A stretch of 64,000 bases of DNA, from the NCBI GenBank assembly GCA_964429915.1, contig CAYSDZ010000001.1:62001-126000 (forward strand). Direction: 5' to 3'. Of this stretch, positions 8,559-16,948 are shown one piece after another (positions within the stretch are counted from its first letter, which is position 1; every line of letters begins with the position of its first letter). Source of the DNA: Alteromonas_F sp964429915 (GTDB taxonomy: Bacteria > Pseudomonadota > Gammaproteobacteria > Enterobacterales > Alteromonadaceae). The position numbers and the translations under genes are program-made. The notes under the pieces were generated by a model that did no database searches, was not told the DNA's origin, and was given only the letters and a program-made list of their open reading frames with translations.

Positions 8559-8949
8559 GTTCCTTCAGCTCACAGAGTGGAGAACTTACAACGTAGTGGT
8601 ATTGCCTTTTTAGTTGCTGAACAGTAACGGTCGTTTCTAAGCAAAACCCGTTTTCAAGAACAATCAAGGGATGTGAAAAAGTAACTATGGTAGAGGGAGA
8701 AAATTCTTGCCAATATTCCGATTTCTCATCAACGATAATCATTTGGGAACCAAGACTTGCTTGCAAAGGAAGCATTGCTAACTTAGATGCGACCTGTTGC
8801 CTTTCAAGCGACGCTGAGCGAGAGGAAATAATGCGCTGAATACTAGGTGTAATTCCCGCTGCGATTAAGCCAAGAAGAACTAAAACCACCAAAAGCTCAA
8901 TCATTGTAAAGCCATTTCGAATTGATAAATGATTAACCAACTGGCACAT
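8545..8949 (-). CDS. gspH: type II secretion pseudopilin GspH-like
   Basis: A 134-residue prepilin-like protein with RNG|FTMIELLVVLVLLGLIAAGI and the +5 Glu, followed by a small beta-rich domain with two Cys near the C-terminus (ENGFCLET and SSPLCELK) that could pair. In T2SS nomenclature GspH is a minor pseudopilin below the tip complex. ATG at 8949 overlaps the gspG end by 17 bp; an in-frame TTG four codons on would give a more usual leader length. Confidence 0.75.
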   Translation of the reverse strand: MCQLVNHLSIRNGFTMIELLVVLVLLGLIAAGITPSIQRIISSRSASLERQQVASKLAMLPLQASLGSQMIIVDEKSEYWQEFSPSTIVTFSHPLIVLENGFCLETTVTVQQLKRQYHYVVSSPLCELKEHDPA

Positions 8950-9352
8950 AGCCTATATCTGCATCTAACTCTTCTCCACCCTCTTGAGAGTCAGCCCCAT
9001 AACTGTATAACAGAAAACCTTGTTGTTCAGAAGAATCCCTTTTATAAACATAAGGCGTATTCCATGGATCAATAGGGAGATTTTCGTCAAGGTAAGGACC
9101 TGACCAATATTTTTCTAGCCCTGAAGGGGCTGTTTGTAAATGTTCAAGTTTTTCAGGATACCTTCCTACATCAAGTCGATAAGTTTGCAACGCCATTTTC
9201 AGCATCTTTATTTGAGTTTCTGCTGTTCTTACTTTTGCAGTATCGGCCTTACCTAAAAACTTTGGCGCTACAAGTCCGGCTAATAAGCCAAGAATTATTA
9301 GCACCACAAGCAGCTCAATCATAGTAAAGCCCTTATCTAACCTACGTTCCAT
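8933..9352 (-). CDS. gspG: type II secretion major pseudopilin GspG
   Basis: The main pseudopilus subunit. The short leader MERRLDKG| precedes FTMIELLVVLIILGLLAGLV and the +5 Glu, then the typical GspG features: APKFLGKADTAK, a helix with TYRLDVGRYP, and the C-terminal PYLDENLPIDPWNTPY and SYGADSQEGGE segments that in the family bind calcium. It is the best-conserved member of this cluster and anchors the T2SS assignment. The ATG at 9352 follows AGAAGGTGG; an in-frame GTG six bases upstream is less likely. Confidence 0.93.
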   Translation of the reverse strand: MERRLDKGFTMIELLVVLIILGLLAGLVAPKFLGKADTAKVRTAETQIKMLKMALQTYRLDVGRYPEKLEHLQTAPSGLEKYWSGPYLDENLPIDPWNTPYVYKRDSSEQQGFLLYSYGADSQEGGEELDADIGYVPVG

Positions 9353-9365
9353 AACCACCTTCTTT

Positions 9366-10556
9366 TTAAATCACAATATCTGTTGAAGCGGTAATCGCTA
9401 AAACAATACCCAAAATCATAATACCAATAAGCAATCCTACAACCAAAATTGCAACTGGCTCCATGATAGTCAATACCTGTTTCATTCTGCGCTTACAAGA
9501 TTGGTCGTGAAGCTTCGCAACGGCTGTTAACATTTCAGCCAATCGCCCAGTTTTGTCACCTACAGCCACCAAATTCAATGAAGTAGACGGGATTAATCGA
9601 GCTTTTGCCAATGCCTCTGGGAAAGCTACGCCCGCCTCTACGTCTTTTATCATATTTTGTGCTCTGAGCCTGCGTTTTGAAAATAAACACGACGCAGATG
9701 CCAACTTGAGAGCATGAGTTAAACCTACTCGCGCTGATAGCATCGCTGCGCTCAATGAGGACCATCTAGCAGCGTCCTGCTCTTCCAACCATGGGCCGAT
9801 AACAGGAAGTTGAATAAATACGTCCATACTTTTTTCGCGAATGGTTTTGTTTGTAAATATACCAGCAATAACTAAAAAAACTGCAGTGATGCTCCCAAAC
9901 ACCAATAAAGGTGATTCATTCGCTAAGCGCCCCGCAGATAAAACTCCATACGCAAGCAATGGAAGTGCTTTGTCTTCATCAAGTAAATGACTAAATTTAG
10001 GAACAACAGCAAAAAAGATGATTAGCATAGCGGCAACCCCTGAAAATACAAGTACAGCAGGGTATGTCAATGCACTTCTAATATCGTTATTTACGGTTTG
10101 CTCGTAATTCATTTGTTCAGAGGCACCTAGCAGCGCACCAGCCATATCCCCACTCAACTCGCCTGCTTGAACCAGTTGTACCACATAACTTGGAAATGGC
10201 AGTTTAGATTCACTGATTGCTTCAGAAAAACTTCCTCCACTTTCAATGACAGATGTGATTTTAGTAAAGCCATTAGCTAACGATATGTGCTCTTTATTCT
10301 GAGACAACGCTTTTACCGCATCTATCAAAACTACCCCTGAGTTTAAAAGTGTCGAAAGTTCCTGCAAAGGCAGCACCAAATCGTTTAATTTTACCTTTCT
10401 TCCTTTTTTATTTTCGGTTTCAAGCAAACGAACAAAAAAAACCTCAATTTTTTGTTCGCTCAATAATCTCACAGCTTCCTGCTGATTAAGCGCCTCTATT
10501 TCACCTTTTACACGCTGATTAGTAGATTTATCAACTCCTGAGTAAACGTATTTCAT
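9366..10556 (-). CDS. gspF: type II secretion inner-membrane platform protein GspF
   Basis: Polytopic platform protein that links the cytoplasmic ATPase to the pseudopilins. It starts with the family signature (MKYVYSGVDKSTNQRVKGEI) and has two repeated T2SSF domains with LPLQELSTLLNSG and GPWLEEQDAARWSSLSAAML, and three hydrophobic segments (about 165-190, 215-235 and near the C-terminus). Length 396 aa is normal. Its ATG overlaps the gspE stop (ATGA). Confidence 0.93.
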   Translation of the reverse strand: MKYVYSGVDKSTNQRVKGEIEALNQQEAVRLLSEQKIEVFFVRLLETENKKGRKVKLNDLVLPLQELSTLLNSGVVLIDAVKALSQNKEHISLANGFTKITSVIESGGSFSEAISESKLPFPSYVVQLVQAGELSGDMAGALLGASEQMNYEQTVNNDIRSALTYPAVLVFSGVAAMLIIFFAVVPKFSHLLDEDKALPLLAYGVLSAGRLANESPLLVFGSITAVFLVIAGIFTNKTIREKSMDVFIQLPVIGPWLEEQDAARWSSLSAAMLSARVGLTHALKLASASCLFSKRRLRAQNMIKDVEAGVAFPEALAKARLIPSTSLNLVAVGDKTGRLAEMLTAVAKLHDQSCKRRMKQVLTIMEPVAILVVGLLIGIMILGIVLAITASTDIVI

Positions 10557-12238
10557 ACTACTTCATTTTCACTACTGCACACTCTAAGGACCTCTTCTAC
10601 ACTTGTAATCCCTCTAGATGCTTTTAAAAGCCCATCATCTAACAAAGAACGAGCACCCTCATTTCTTGCCAAATTACGCATTTCAGATACTGGTCTGCCA
10701 TGGCTGATTAGTTCGCGCATCTTCGCGCTTACTTTAACCAACTCATACACTCCTACTCTTCCTTTGTACCCTTTTCCTTGACATTTCGGGCAGCCTACTG
10801 GTTTTCGCCAATCTCCCTTTTCTATACCTGATATGAACCCTGGTTTATCGGTTGGTTCACTGCAATCGGGGCACAACTTTCGAACTAGACGTTGAGCTTG
10901 CACTCCTTGGATAGTAGCGGCCACTAAGTAATCTTCAACACCGATGTCTGATAACCGAGGAAATACAGAGCACGCATCATTAGTATGTAACGTGGACAAT
11001 ACTAAGTGTCCGGTTAACGACGACTGCACTGCAATATCAGCGGTTTCACTGTCGCGAATTTCACCAACCATAATAATATCTGGATCTTGACGTAAAAAAG
11101 TACGTAATGCTTTTGCGAATGTATACCCTATATCAGCCCTTGCCTGAACCTGAGTAATTCCATCTAACTGATACTCGACAGGGTCTTCTACAGTGACAAT
11201 TTTTTCGTCGCCCGTTTTGATGTCAGCAAGCAAAGCGTATAGTGTGGTAGATTTACCCGAGCCAGTAGGCCCTGTTACTAATACTATACCGTTGCTTAAT
11301 CCTCCCCAATCCCGAATGAGCTGTAAATGATCAGATTCAAAACCCAAACCGTCAAGACTAAGCTCATCTCGTTGCTTCGGCAGCAGCCTCATCACAATTG
11401 ACTCCCCGTGAACATCTGGTGCAGTAGAAACCCTTACATCAAACTCTTTGTTACTTGCCCGAATACTGAATCGCCCATCTTGCGGAAGCCTCCGTTCGGC
11501 AATATCTAATTCAGACAGTAACTTGATTCGGGAAGATACCGCTGCGAATCTCGACATAGGCTGTCGCATGAACTCAAGCATTTTCCCATCGACACGAAAC
11601 CGAACTTTCATATTTTGAGCCCCTGCTTCTATATGAATATCAGATGACTCAGCTAGTACCGCTCGCTCGACTATACTGTTAACTAAGTTAATTACTGGCG
11701 CCTCTTCGGCCAGTGCAGCAAGGTCTGATGTATGCTTTCCAAATAGCTCTGAAACTGCTCTTTCTCTGGAAATATCATCGACTAAAAATGCTACCATGGC
11801 GGGAGTAAGCAATATAAAGCGAACCGTTTCATTTAGAGCTTTAAGTGAAAAAAGCAGTGCAACTTCAGCTTCGTTTAACGGCCATGTTGTGTATACATCT
11901 AGGCCAGACTTATTACGAAGTGGGAAGTATGAGTGTTCAATACACCAATCGACGCTTAATTGCATGCCAAGCATTGTATGCAATACTGCTGATGGGGATG
12001 GGCACTGGGACACTTTTTCAACAAGATCCCAAGAAAGATAATCAGCAATAACAGCGTACAAGCTGTCTTCACCGCATAAACTTAAGCGAGTAATAGCAGT
12101 AATAACAGAACAGGATAGCTCCTCTGCTGTTTTACAGGCCAAACGGTAGTCTTTTTCGCTTATTGCATCTTTTTTAAGTAGTTTTTCTGCGATACCTGTA
12201 TCGGTTTGCTTGGAAAAAATAGAGTCGATGTTATTCAA
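10553..12238 (-). CDS. gspE: type II secretion ATPase GspE
   Basis: Hexameric cytoplasmic ATPase that drives pseudopilus assembly. Visible: an N-terminal N1E-like domain, Walker A GPTGSGKST at 323-331, the Asp box and Walker B region DPDIIMVGEIRD at 385-396, the HLVLSTLHTNDA His box, and a zinc tetracysteine formed by CPDC (456-459) and CPKC (483-486). At 561 aa it is of usual length for GspE/PilB. The start is TTG with GGA eight bases upstream. It opens the leftward operon and is divergent from the gspL-like gene with only 22 bp between the annotated starts. Confidence 0.93.
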   Translation of the reverse strand: MNNIDSIFSKQTDTGIAEKLLKKDAISEKDYRLACKTAEELSCSVITAITRLSLCGEDSLYAVIADYLSWDLVEKVSQCPSPSAVLHTMLGMQLSVDWCIEHSYFPLRNKSGLDVYTTWPLNEAEVALLFSLKALNETVRFILLTPAMVAFLVDDISRERAVSELFGKHTSDLAALAEEAPVINLVNSIVERAVLAESSDIHIEAGAQNMKVRFRVDGKMLEFMRQPMSRFAAVSSRIKLLSELDIAERRLPQDGRFSIRASNKEFDVRVSTAPDVHGESIVMRLLPKQRDELSLDGLGFESDHLQLIRDWGGLSNGIVLVTGPTGSGKSTTLYALLADIKTGDEKIVTVEDPVEYQLDGITQVQARADIGYTFAKALRTFLRQDPDIIMVGEIRDSETADIAVQSSLTGHLVLSTLHTNDACSVFPRLSDIGVEDYLVAATIQGVQAQRLVRKLCPDCSEPTDKPGFISGIEKGDWRKPVGCPKCQGKGYKGRVGVYELVKVSAKMRELISHGRPVSEMRNLARNEGARSLLDDGLLKASRGITSVEEVLRVCSSENEVV

Positions 12239-12260
12239 TCTAAATCCAGTTTGGTAAAAA

Positions 12261-13286
12261 ATGTCATATTACTTTCGGAAGAAGTCTTTAACCAATCGAC
12301 TCCTATCGGGTATATTACACCACAATATTTTCTTAATTGAAGTTTTTACTTTGGTTCCAATTAACAAAACACATATAACGACGCGCTTCACAAACGTTTT
12401 ATATTCTATTGGACAACTAATATCACCAGATTCGCATACATGCGATTCGAATACCCATGCTTTTTTTCAATTTAAAGCTTTCCCAAAAGGGTTACGTAGG
12501 GCAGAAGTTAATGACTGGGTAAAACTGCAACTTACATTACTAAATCCGTTTGATAACGGAGATGTTTATCATTTCGTAAGTTTAATTGGCATTCATGCGT
12601 GGTTTACAAAAAGTAAGTTTAATGGGGTCCCTGAAACAGCGCTACAGCAATCACTCAAAGATGGTTTGCATACGCTAACTGGGGCAGTGCACACATACCG
12701 TCAAAAGTGGCAAAATGGTTATTTGGTATCTTGCTATACAATTTCTTTGACTGAAGAACCCAATAATAGGGTTGATATAAATACCTCTCCCCGCCTTTCT
12801 TGGGCTAAGAAGAACCCTCTCAATGAAGAACTTCGCTCGCCATTAATGTGGACAGGGCTTAGCTTTTTTTTATTTCTCTGTGTTTGCGTTTGGACCATAA
12901 CTGCACATATTTCATTCATGGTGCAAGAAGCCAAGCTAGAAAAACAAATTAAACTTAAATCTGACACGCTAGGACAAAAGTTAGTTAACGAATCAACAAA
13001 ACGCGAAACAATTACGACCTTAAACACATTATCGGAATGGAAAAATGAATTTCATTTTTTGCCTGAAGCTTATGGTATGGTAGCTGAAAGTCTATTGAAA
13101 AATGGGAATTTTCAGCCCAATAATTTACGGTGGCAGAACAAAAATTTCGAGTTGGAATTCGTTTCAGAAGTTATCGATTTACCTAACTTAGTGGCGTCTT
13201 TAGAATCGTCAGATGCCTTCTCAAAAGTATCGGTTCGTCCTCACAATGACAACAATACTTGGATATTAGAAGTGCGATTAAAATGA
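12261..13286 (+). CDS. gspL: GspL/PilN-like inner-membrane assembly protein
   Basis: A bitopic protein with an N-terminal cytoplasmic part of about 200 residues, one membrane helix near 195-220 (MWTGLSFFLFLCVCVWTITA), a coiled-coil stretch (EAKLEKQIKLKSDTLGQK) and a small periplasmic domain ending in SVRPHNDNNTWILEVRLK. This is the GspL layout, although the cytoplasmic part is shorter than usual and shows no clear actin-like motifs. It would recruit GspE and bind GspM. The ATG at 12261 gives 341 aa but has no good Shine-Dalgarno and lies upstream of a candidate promoter; TTG at 12351 is an alternative. It overlaps gspM by 4 bp. Assigned by topology and context more than by sequence. Confidence 0.6.
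   Translation: MSYYFRKKSLTNRLLSGILHHNIFLIEVFTLVPINKTHITTRFTNVLYSIGQLISPDSHTCDSNTHAFFQFKAFPKGLRRAEVNDWVKLQLTLLNPFDNGDVYHFVSLIGIHAWFTKSKFNGVPETALQQSLKDGLHTLTGAVHTYRQKWQNGYLVSCYTISLTEEPNNRVDINTSPRLSWAKKNPLNEELRSPLMWTGLSFFLFLCVCVWTITAHISFMVQEAKLEKQIKLKSDTLGQKLVNESTKRETITTLNTLSEWKNEFHFLPEAYGMVAESLLKNGNFQPNNLRWQNKNFELEFVSEVIDLPNLVASLESSDAFSKVSVRPHNDNNTWILEVRLK
12266..12295 (-). promoter_or_regulatory. candidate promoter of the gspE operon
   Basis: Leftward strand: TTGGTT (12295-12290), 18-bp spacer, TAATAT (12271-12266), about 28 bp before the TTG start of gspE. The -35 box is weak. It overlaps the candidate rightward promoter of gspL. Confidence 0.35.
12288..12316 (+). promoter_or_regulatory. candidate promoter of the gspL-M-C-D operon
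   Basis: TTAACC (12288-12293), 17-bp spacer, TATATT (12311-12316). If real, the transcript starts near 12323, downstream of the ATG at 12261, and the true gspL start would be the TTG at 12351 or later. Confidence 0.4.
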
Positions 13287-13867
13287 CATTAAAAGAAAAA
13301 CTTTTTCAATCTTCTTTTTATCTTGAACTGAAGTCAAACAATAGACTCCAATGGTTAATGTTGAGCGTGTTGGTTATACTCCTTTTTGATATTAGTGATA
13401 CCTTACTTAGCTCTCTCGAACAGAAACAAACAAACGTCGTACAACAATTAGCATATTTAACGAAATTGAAGAGTATAGAAAATACGCCATACGACGAAGA
13501 ACAAGCAGAACAGTTAAATCAAAAATTACAGACTGATCTAAGAGGTATTGAGACAGCGTCTTCTATTAGCATAGCGGAAGCAAGTGCTCTAGATCTGGTG
13601 GAAAAGCGGCTATCGAAACCAATGAAACGAATGCGCTTAAACCTTATAGGAAGTGAGCCTGTCGAGGCGGGAAATCAAGGATTGTGGAATGTACGTATCG
13701 ACGTAGCAGGTCAAGTCGAAGAACAATCATTGATTTCTGTTTTAAAGTTACTTGACCGTTCAAACACTAGTTGGCGAGTTGCCTCTTTGCAATATTCACC
13801 GAAAGCGTCAGGCTCAATAAGCTTTGTATTGGATATTCTTTACAAGGAAAAAAAAGATGATGAATAA
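13283..13867 (+). CDS. gspM: GspM/PilO-like inner-membrane protein
   Basis: A short cytoplasmic N-terminus, one membrane helix around residues 25-45 (LQWLMLSVLVILLFDISDTL), a coiled coil and a periplasmic ferredoxin-like domain (about 100-190): the GspM topology. GspM partners GspL in the assembly platform. The ATG at 13283 overlaps the stop of the preceding gene (ATGA), pointing to translational coupling; an upstream in-frame TTG is unlikely. The 194-residue length fits the family. The C-terminus overlaps the next gene by 11 bp. Confidence 0.65.
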   Translation: MTLKEKLFQSSFYLELKSNNRLQWLMLSVLVILLFDISDTLLSSLEQKQTNVVQQLAYLTKLKSIENTPYDEEQAEQLNQKLQTDLRGIETASSISIAEASALDLVEKRLSKPMKRMRLNLIGSEPVEAGNQGLWNVRIDVAGQVEEQSLISVLKLLDRSNTSWRVASLQYSPKASGSISFVLDILYKEKKDDE

Positions 13868-14306
13868 AAGGCTAGTATTGACATTAGGCCTTCTTCTTTT
13901 TTTTGTTTCAGTTGTGTCATTGGGTTTGTCTTGGCAGTCATCTAAAACTAACCCCATAGAGCTAGAAGATAGAGCGAATAGTGATAAAGCTTTTGCTCCT
14001 GCTTTTGATTGGAAAAAAGTACTTTACACTATGCCTCGTTATCAAAAGCCAATTAAAAGTACTCCAAAAGAAATATCAAAAACAGAAGCTATTAGCGCAA
14101 AGATCAGTGATGCTGTGCTTCTAGCGATAGTAAGCGATCATCCCAAGCAAGTTATTATGATTACACCAAATGCATCCGAACCTAAAGCTTTCATTATAAA
14201 TGAGGGTTGGTTAGATAACTGGGTGATCTCTGTAATTCGCCCCGACAGTATATTATGGTCTGATGAAACCTCAGGCGAGACATACCAACAATACTTATAT
14301 AATTGA
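13857..14306 (+). CDS. short GspC/PilP-like protein with HR domain, no PDZ
   Basis: One N-terminal membrane helix (VLTLGLLLFFVSVVSLGLSW), a linker, and a C-terminal beta domain containing VLLAIVSDHPKQVIMI and GWLDNWVISVIRPDSILW. This matches the homology region of GspC, which binds the N0 domain of the secretin. At 149 aa it ends after the HR domain, with no room for the PDZ or coiled-coil domain found in standard GspC, so it is closer in size to PilP. ATG at 13857 follows AAGGA. It lies 15 bp upstream of the secretin gene. A second ATG follows immediately. Confidence 0.6.
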   Translation: MMNKRLVLTLGLLLFFVSVVSLGLSWQSSKTNPIELEDRANSDKAFAPAFDWKKVLYTMPRYQKPIKSTPKEISKTEAISAKISDAVLLAIVSDHPKQVIMITPNASEPKAFIINEGWLDNWVISVIRPDSILWSDETSGETYQQYLYN

Positions 14307-14321
14307 CTCTAAATAATAAAT

Positions 14322-16487
14322 ATGAATAAATTCGCAAACTTTATCGGTAAAGGGCTTTCCTTTTCATTCGCATTCGCATTCGCAACAATCTTTTTATTGG
14401 GGTGTGCGAGTCAAAAGGGCCCTGCATACGAGTTGGCAAAAAGTGACAGTGTGACGTTCCGACAGCCAATTCGCAAACCCAAAGAAAAAGTCGACGATGC
14501 AGCTTCGACTATCAACCCCGGTTTAGAATCTCAAAGTCAGGAAAAAGGGCTAAAATCGCGGAGAGCGCCAACCCCGACTATTCAGCAAGCAGAAATAGAA
14601 GCGACTGAAGCCGTCATCCCCGTGCTGTCTGACGAAAAAGTGAGTCGATTGGCGTTCAATAACATGTCAATAAGTGCTTTTATCAATGAAATGTTTGGCA
14701 ATCAGTTAAGCCTAAATTTTGTATTAGAGCCTAGTGTAAAAAATGCTTCAGATTTAGTAACACTACGTATTTCTACGCCAATGTCCGAAAAAGATACTTA
14801 CGCACTAGCTACACGAAGTTTGAAAGCCTATGGAATAAGTACCTCATTACGCGATGATATTTTGTATTTTGCTTATACGGGAGAAACGGGTGACAATGAT
14901 GTTCCTTTACTTGTTAGTGGAAGAACCTTGCCAGAGGTGCCACCGAGTAGTCGGCCAATCATGCAAATTTACCCTCTTAATTCAGTCTCTACTACATCGG
15001 TCCGGGGCTGGATTAATGAAATGTTCCCCAAACGCGCGTTGGATCTAAAGGAAGACAACGATAGAAATGCACTTATTATTAAGGGCCCATATAAACTTGT
15101 ACAACAAGCCATTGCTGCAATCCGATTGTTGGACAGACCTACTATGGAGGGCATGATCAGTATAATATTAGAGCCAAATCTTAATACGGTTACTGACCTT
15201 GCAAACAGTCTTGAAAGTATTCTTAATCGAGAAGGATATTCTGTAAGGCAGACTACCGGTAAAGCCGCTATTCACCTTTTACCTCTTGAATCTGTAGGCC
15301 AGCTCGTTGTGTTTGCAAGAACCGACGAGATATTAAACCACATAGAGCAATGGGCACGATCTTTGGAAGAGGAGAAACATAAGACTATTGAGAATGGGTT
15401 ATTCAGTTATCAAGTCCAAAGCACTCAGGCTACTCACATAGTCCAAGTGTTAAATAGCTTGGGCGTAGCTAATGTCGCCCAGCTTCCTTCAGATGCAACT
15501 GGAGCGAGTGAAACAGTGAATCCACTGAATAATACAAACCGTTCAAGCGGACCTACTGCAAGCAGTTTTATAAATAACGAAGATTCAGCCAGAGGTAAAT
15601 ATGCGGTTGACGAACAATTGAACACTATCTTATACAGTGGAAGTGGAAAAGATTGGCTGCAAGTTTTACCCATAATTAAGCGCTTAGATAAACCTGCCCC
15701 CTCGGTGTTGGTGGAAGTTATCTTGGCAGAGGTGTTTTTAGATGATCAAGAAAGTTACGGAGTAGACTGGCTCAGAAATACCGTTTCGGGTGATTATAAT
15801 ATTGATTTCGGAACCGCAGGAAGATTAGGGAGAGGATCGTCAGGATTTCTTTTAAATTTAAACAATGCTGGCTCTACACTCGCCACATTAAACGCGTTTT
15901 ATGAGAATAATAAAGCAAACATTCGATCTAGACCGAGGATCATGGTGAAAAGTGGTGGCTCTGCTTCTATTGACGTTGGAAACGAAATTCCCGTACCAAT
16001 AACTAGCAGTCAAAGTTTAACAGATGCTAATGCTTTGCAGGTTAACAGCATCAGTTATAGAAACACCGGTGTCATTTTAGATATAAAACCAACTGTTCAT
16101 GCATCAGGGTTTGTTGATATAGAAATTTCTCAAGAGCTTAGCGAGGCTTCCGAAACGTCATCCAGTGACATAGATGCCCCTACAATAATGAATAGACGGA
16201 TTGAAACGACGGTTACATTGAGAGACGGCGGATCTGTTTTGTTAGGCGGTCTTATATCGTCAAACACATCGGCGAATAATCAAGGTGTGCCTGTGTTAGG
16301 AAAACTACCAATCATCGGCAACTTATTTAAAACGTCCAATAACACTCAAATTAGAACTGAGCTGATGGTTATGGTCATTCCCTATATTATAAACTCGCCG
16401 GAAGAAGCAGAAGCATTAACCGATGAACTTCAAATAGAGCGAATAGACTCTCTGTCCAACGAAATAGTCCCACAATACAGTAATTGA
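14322..16487 (+). CDS. gspD: type II secretion secretin GspD (lipoprotein)
   Basis: Outer-membrane secretin channel. The precursor has a lipoprotein signal peptide ending in LLGC (Cys at residue 28), so it is probably self-targeting with no pilotin. Periplasmic N domains follow (LAFNNMSISAFINEMFG starts N0; IMQIYPLNSVSTTSVRGWI starts N1), a Ser/Asn-rich linker near 385-425, then the secretin domain with VLVEVILAEVFLDD, SRPRIMVKSGGSASIDVGNEIPV and VPVLGKLPIIGNLF. At 721 aa it is slightly longer than usual. The leader contains an in-frame CATTCG triplicate (14365-14382) encoding Phe-Ala repeats. Confidence 0.92.
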   Translation: MNKFANFIGKGLSFSFAFAFATIFLLGCASQKGPAYELAKSDSVTFRQPIRKPKEKVDDAASTINPGLESQSQEKGLKSRRAPTPTIQQAEIEATEAVIPVLSDEKVSRLAFNNMSISAFINEMFGNQLSLNFVLEPSVKNASDLVTLRISTPMSEKDTYALATRSLKAYGISTSLRDDILYFAYTGETGDNDVPLLVSGRTLPEVPPSSRPIMQIYPLNSVSTTSVRGWINEMFPKRALDLKEDNDRNALIIKGPYKLVQQAIAAIRLLDRPTMEGMISIILEPNLNTVTDLANSLESILNREGYSVRQTTGKAAIHLLPLESVGQLVVFARTDEILNHIEQWARSLEEEKHKTIENGLFSYQVQSTQATHIVQVLNSLGVANVAQLPSDATGASETVNPLNNTNRSSGPTASSFINNEDSARGKYAVDEQLNTILYSGSGKDWLQVLPIIKRLDKPAPSVLVEVILAEVFLDDQESYGVDWLRNTVSGDYNIDFGTAGRLGRGSSGFLLNLNNAGSTLATLNAFYENNKANIRSRPRIMVKSGGSASIDVGNEIPVPITSSQSLTDANALQVNSISYRNTGVILDIKPTVHASGFVDIEISQELSEASETSSSDIDAPTIMNRRIETTVTLRDGGSVLLGGLISSNTSANNQGVPVLGKLPIIGNLFKTSNNTQIRTELMVMVIPYIINSPEEAEALTDELQIERIDSLSNEIVPQYSN

Positions 16488-16506
16488 ATAGGTAGCATTT
16501 CAAGTC

Positions 16507-16941
16507 ATGAAAAAAACAAGCATTTTTACTTTTTTTATTTTGTCTTTTTTTACTGCACCACTTTTTGGCGTTGAGTTTGAAGGGTTCGAATGCGCTGAAA
16601 AATCAAGAGGGTTCCATCTAATGTTAGGGAGAGGACAAGCGTTCCCTGAGTTTCTCGGGGCCGATATTGAGACGGAATTAAAACGTCAACACAAGTCATC
16701 AAAATTGGTTCGCTTAACCTGTAATTCTAAACCAGAGATCAATCTCGAATTCGCTGAAAAAAATATCGCCGGTAAAACTGAGCAGGTGCTTGCCAAGCTA
16801 AGTGTTAAGTTTAATGTCACCGCAGTTGTGAATACAGGGAAAAAAAATCAAACCCTTCGGTTAAATCATGGCTATTTAGCTAAAAATCTAAACTCGCCTG
16901 GAGAAGAAAAATTGACTCAGCACTTTGAAGTGCTTAAGTAA
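16507..16941 (+). CDS. exported protein of unknown function downstream of gspD (144 aa)
   Basis: Starts with a Sec signal peptide (MKKTSIFTFFILSFFTAPLFG), so it is periplasmic or exported. The mature part of about 120 residues has two cysteines (FECAEK and LTCNSK), which could form a disulfide, and a basic, beta-rich second half. No family recognised. It lies 19 bp after the secretin stop in the same direction and is the last gene of the rightward operon. It may be an accessory factor of the T2SS, or an unrelated hitchhiker. Convergent with kpsE, 7 bp away. Confidence 0.65.
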   Translation: MKKTSIFTFFILSFFTAPLFGVEFEGFECAEKSRGFHLMLGRGQAFPEFLGADIETELKRQHKSSKLVRLTCNSKPEINLEFAEKNIAGKTEQVLAKLSVKFNVTAVVNTGKKNQTLRLNHGYLAKNLNSPGEEKLTQHFEVLK

Positions 16942-16948
16942 TATAAGG

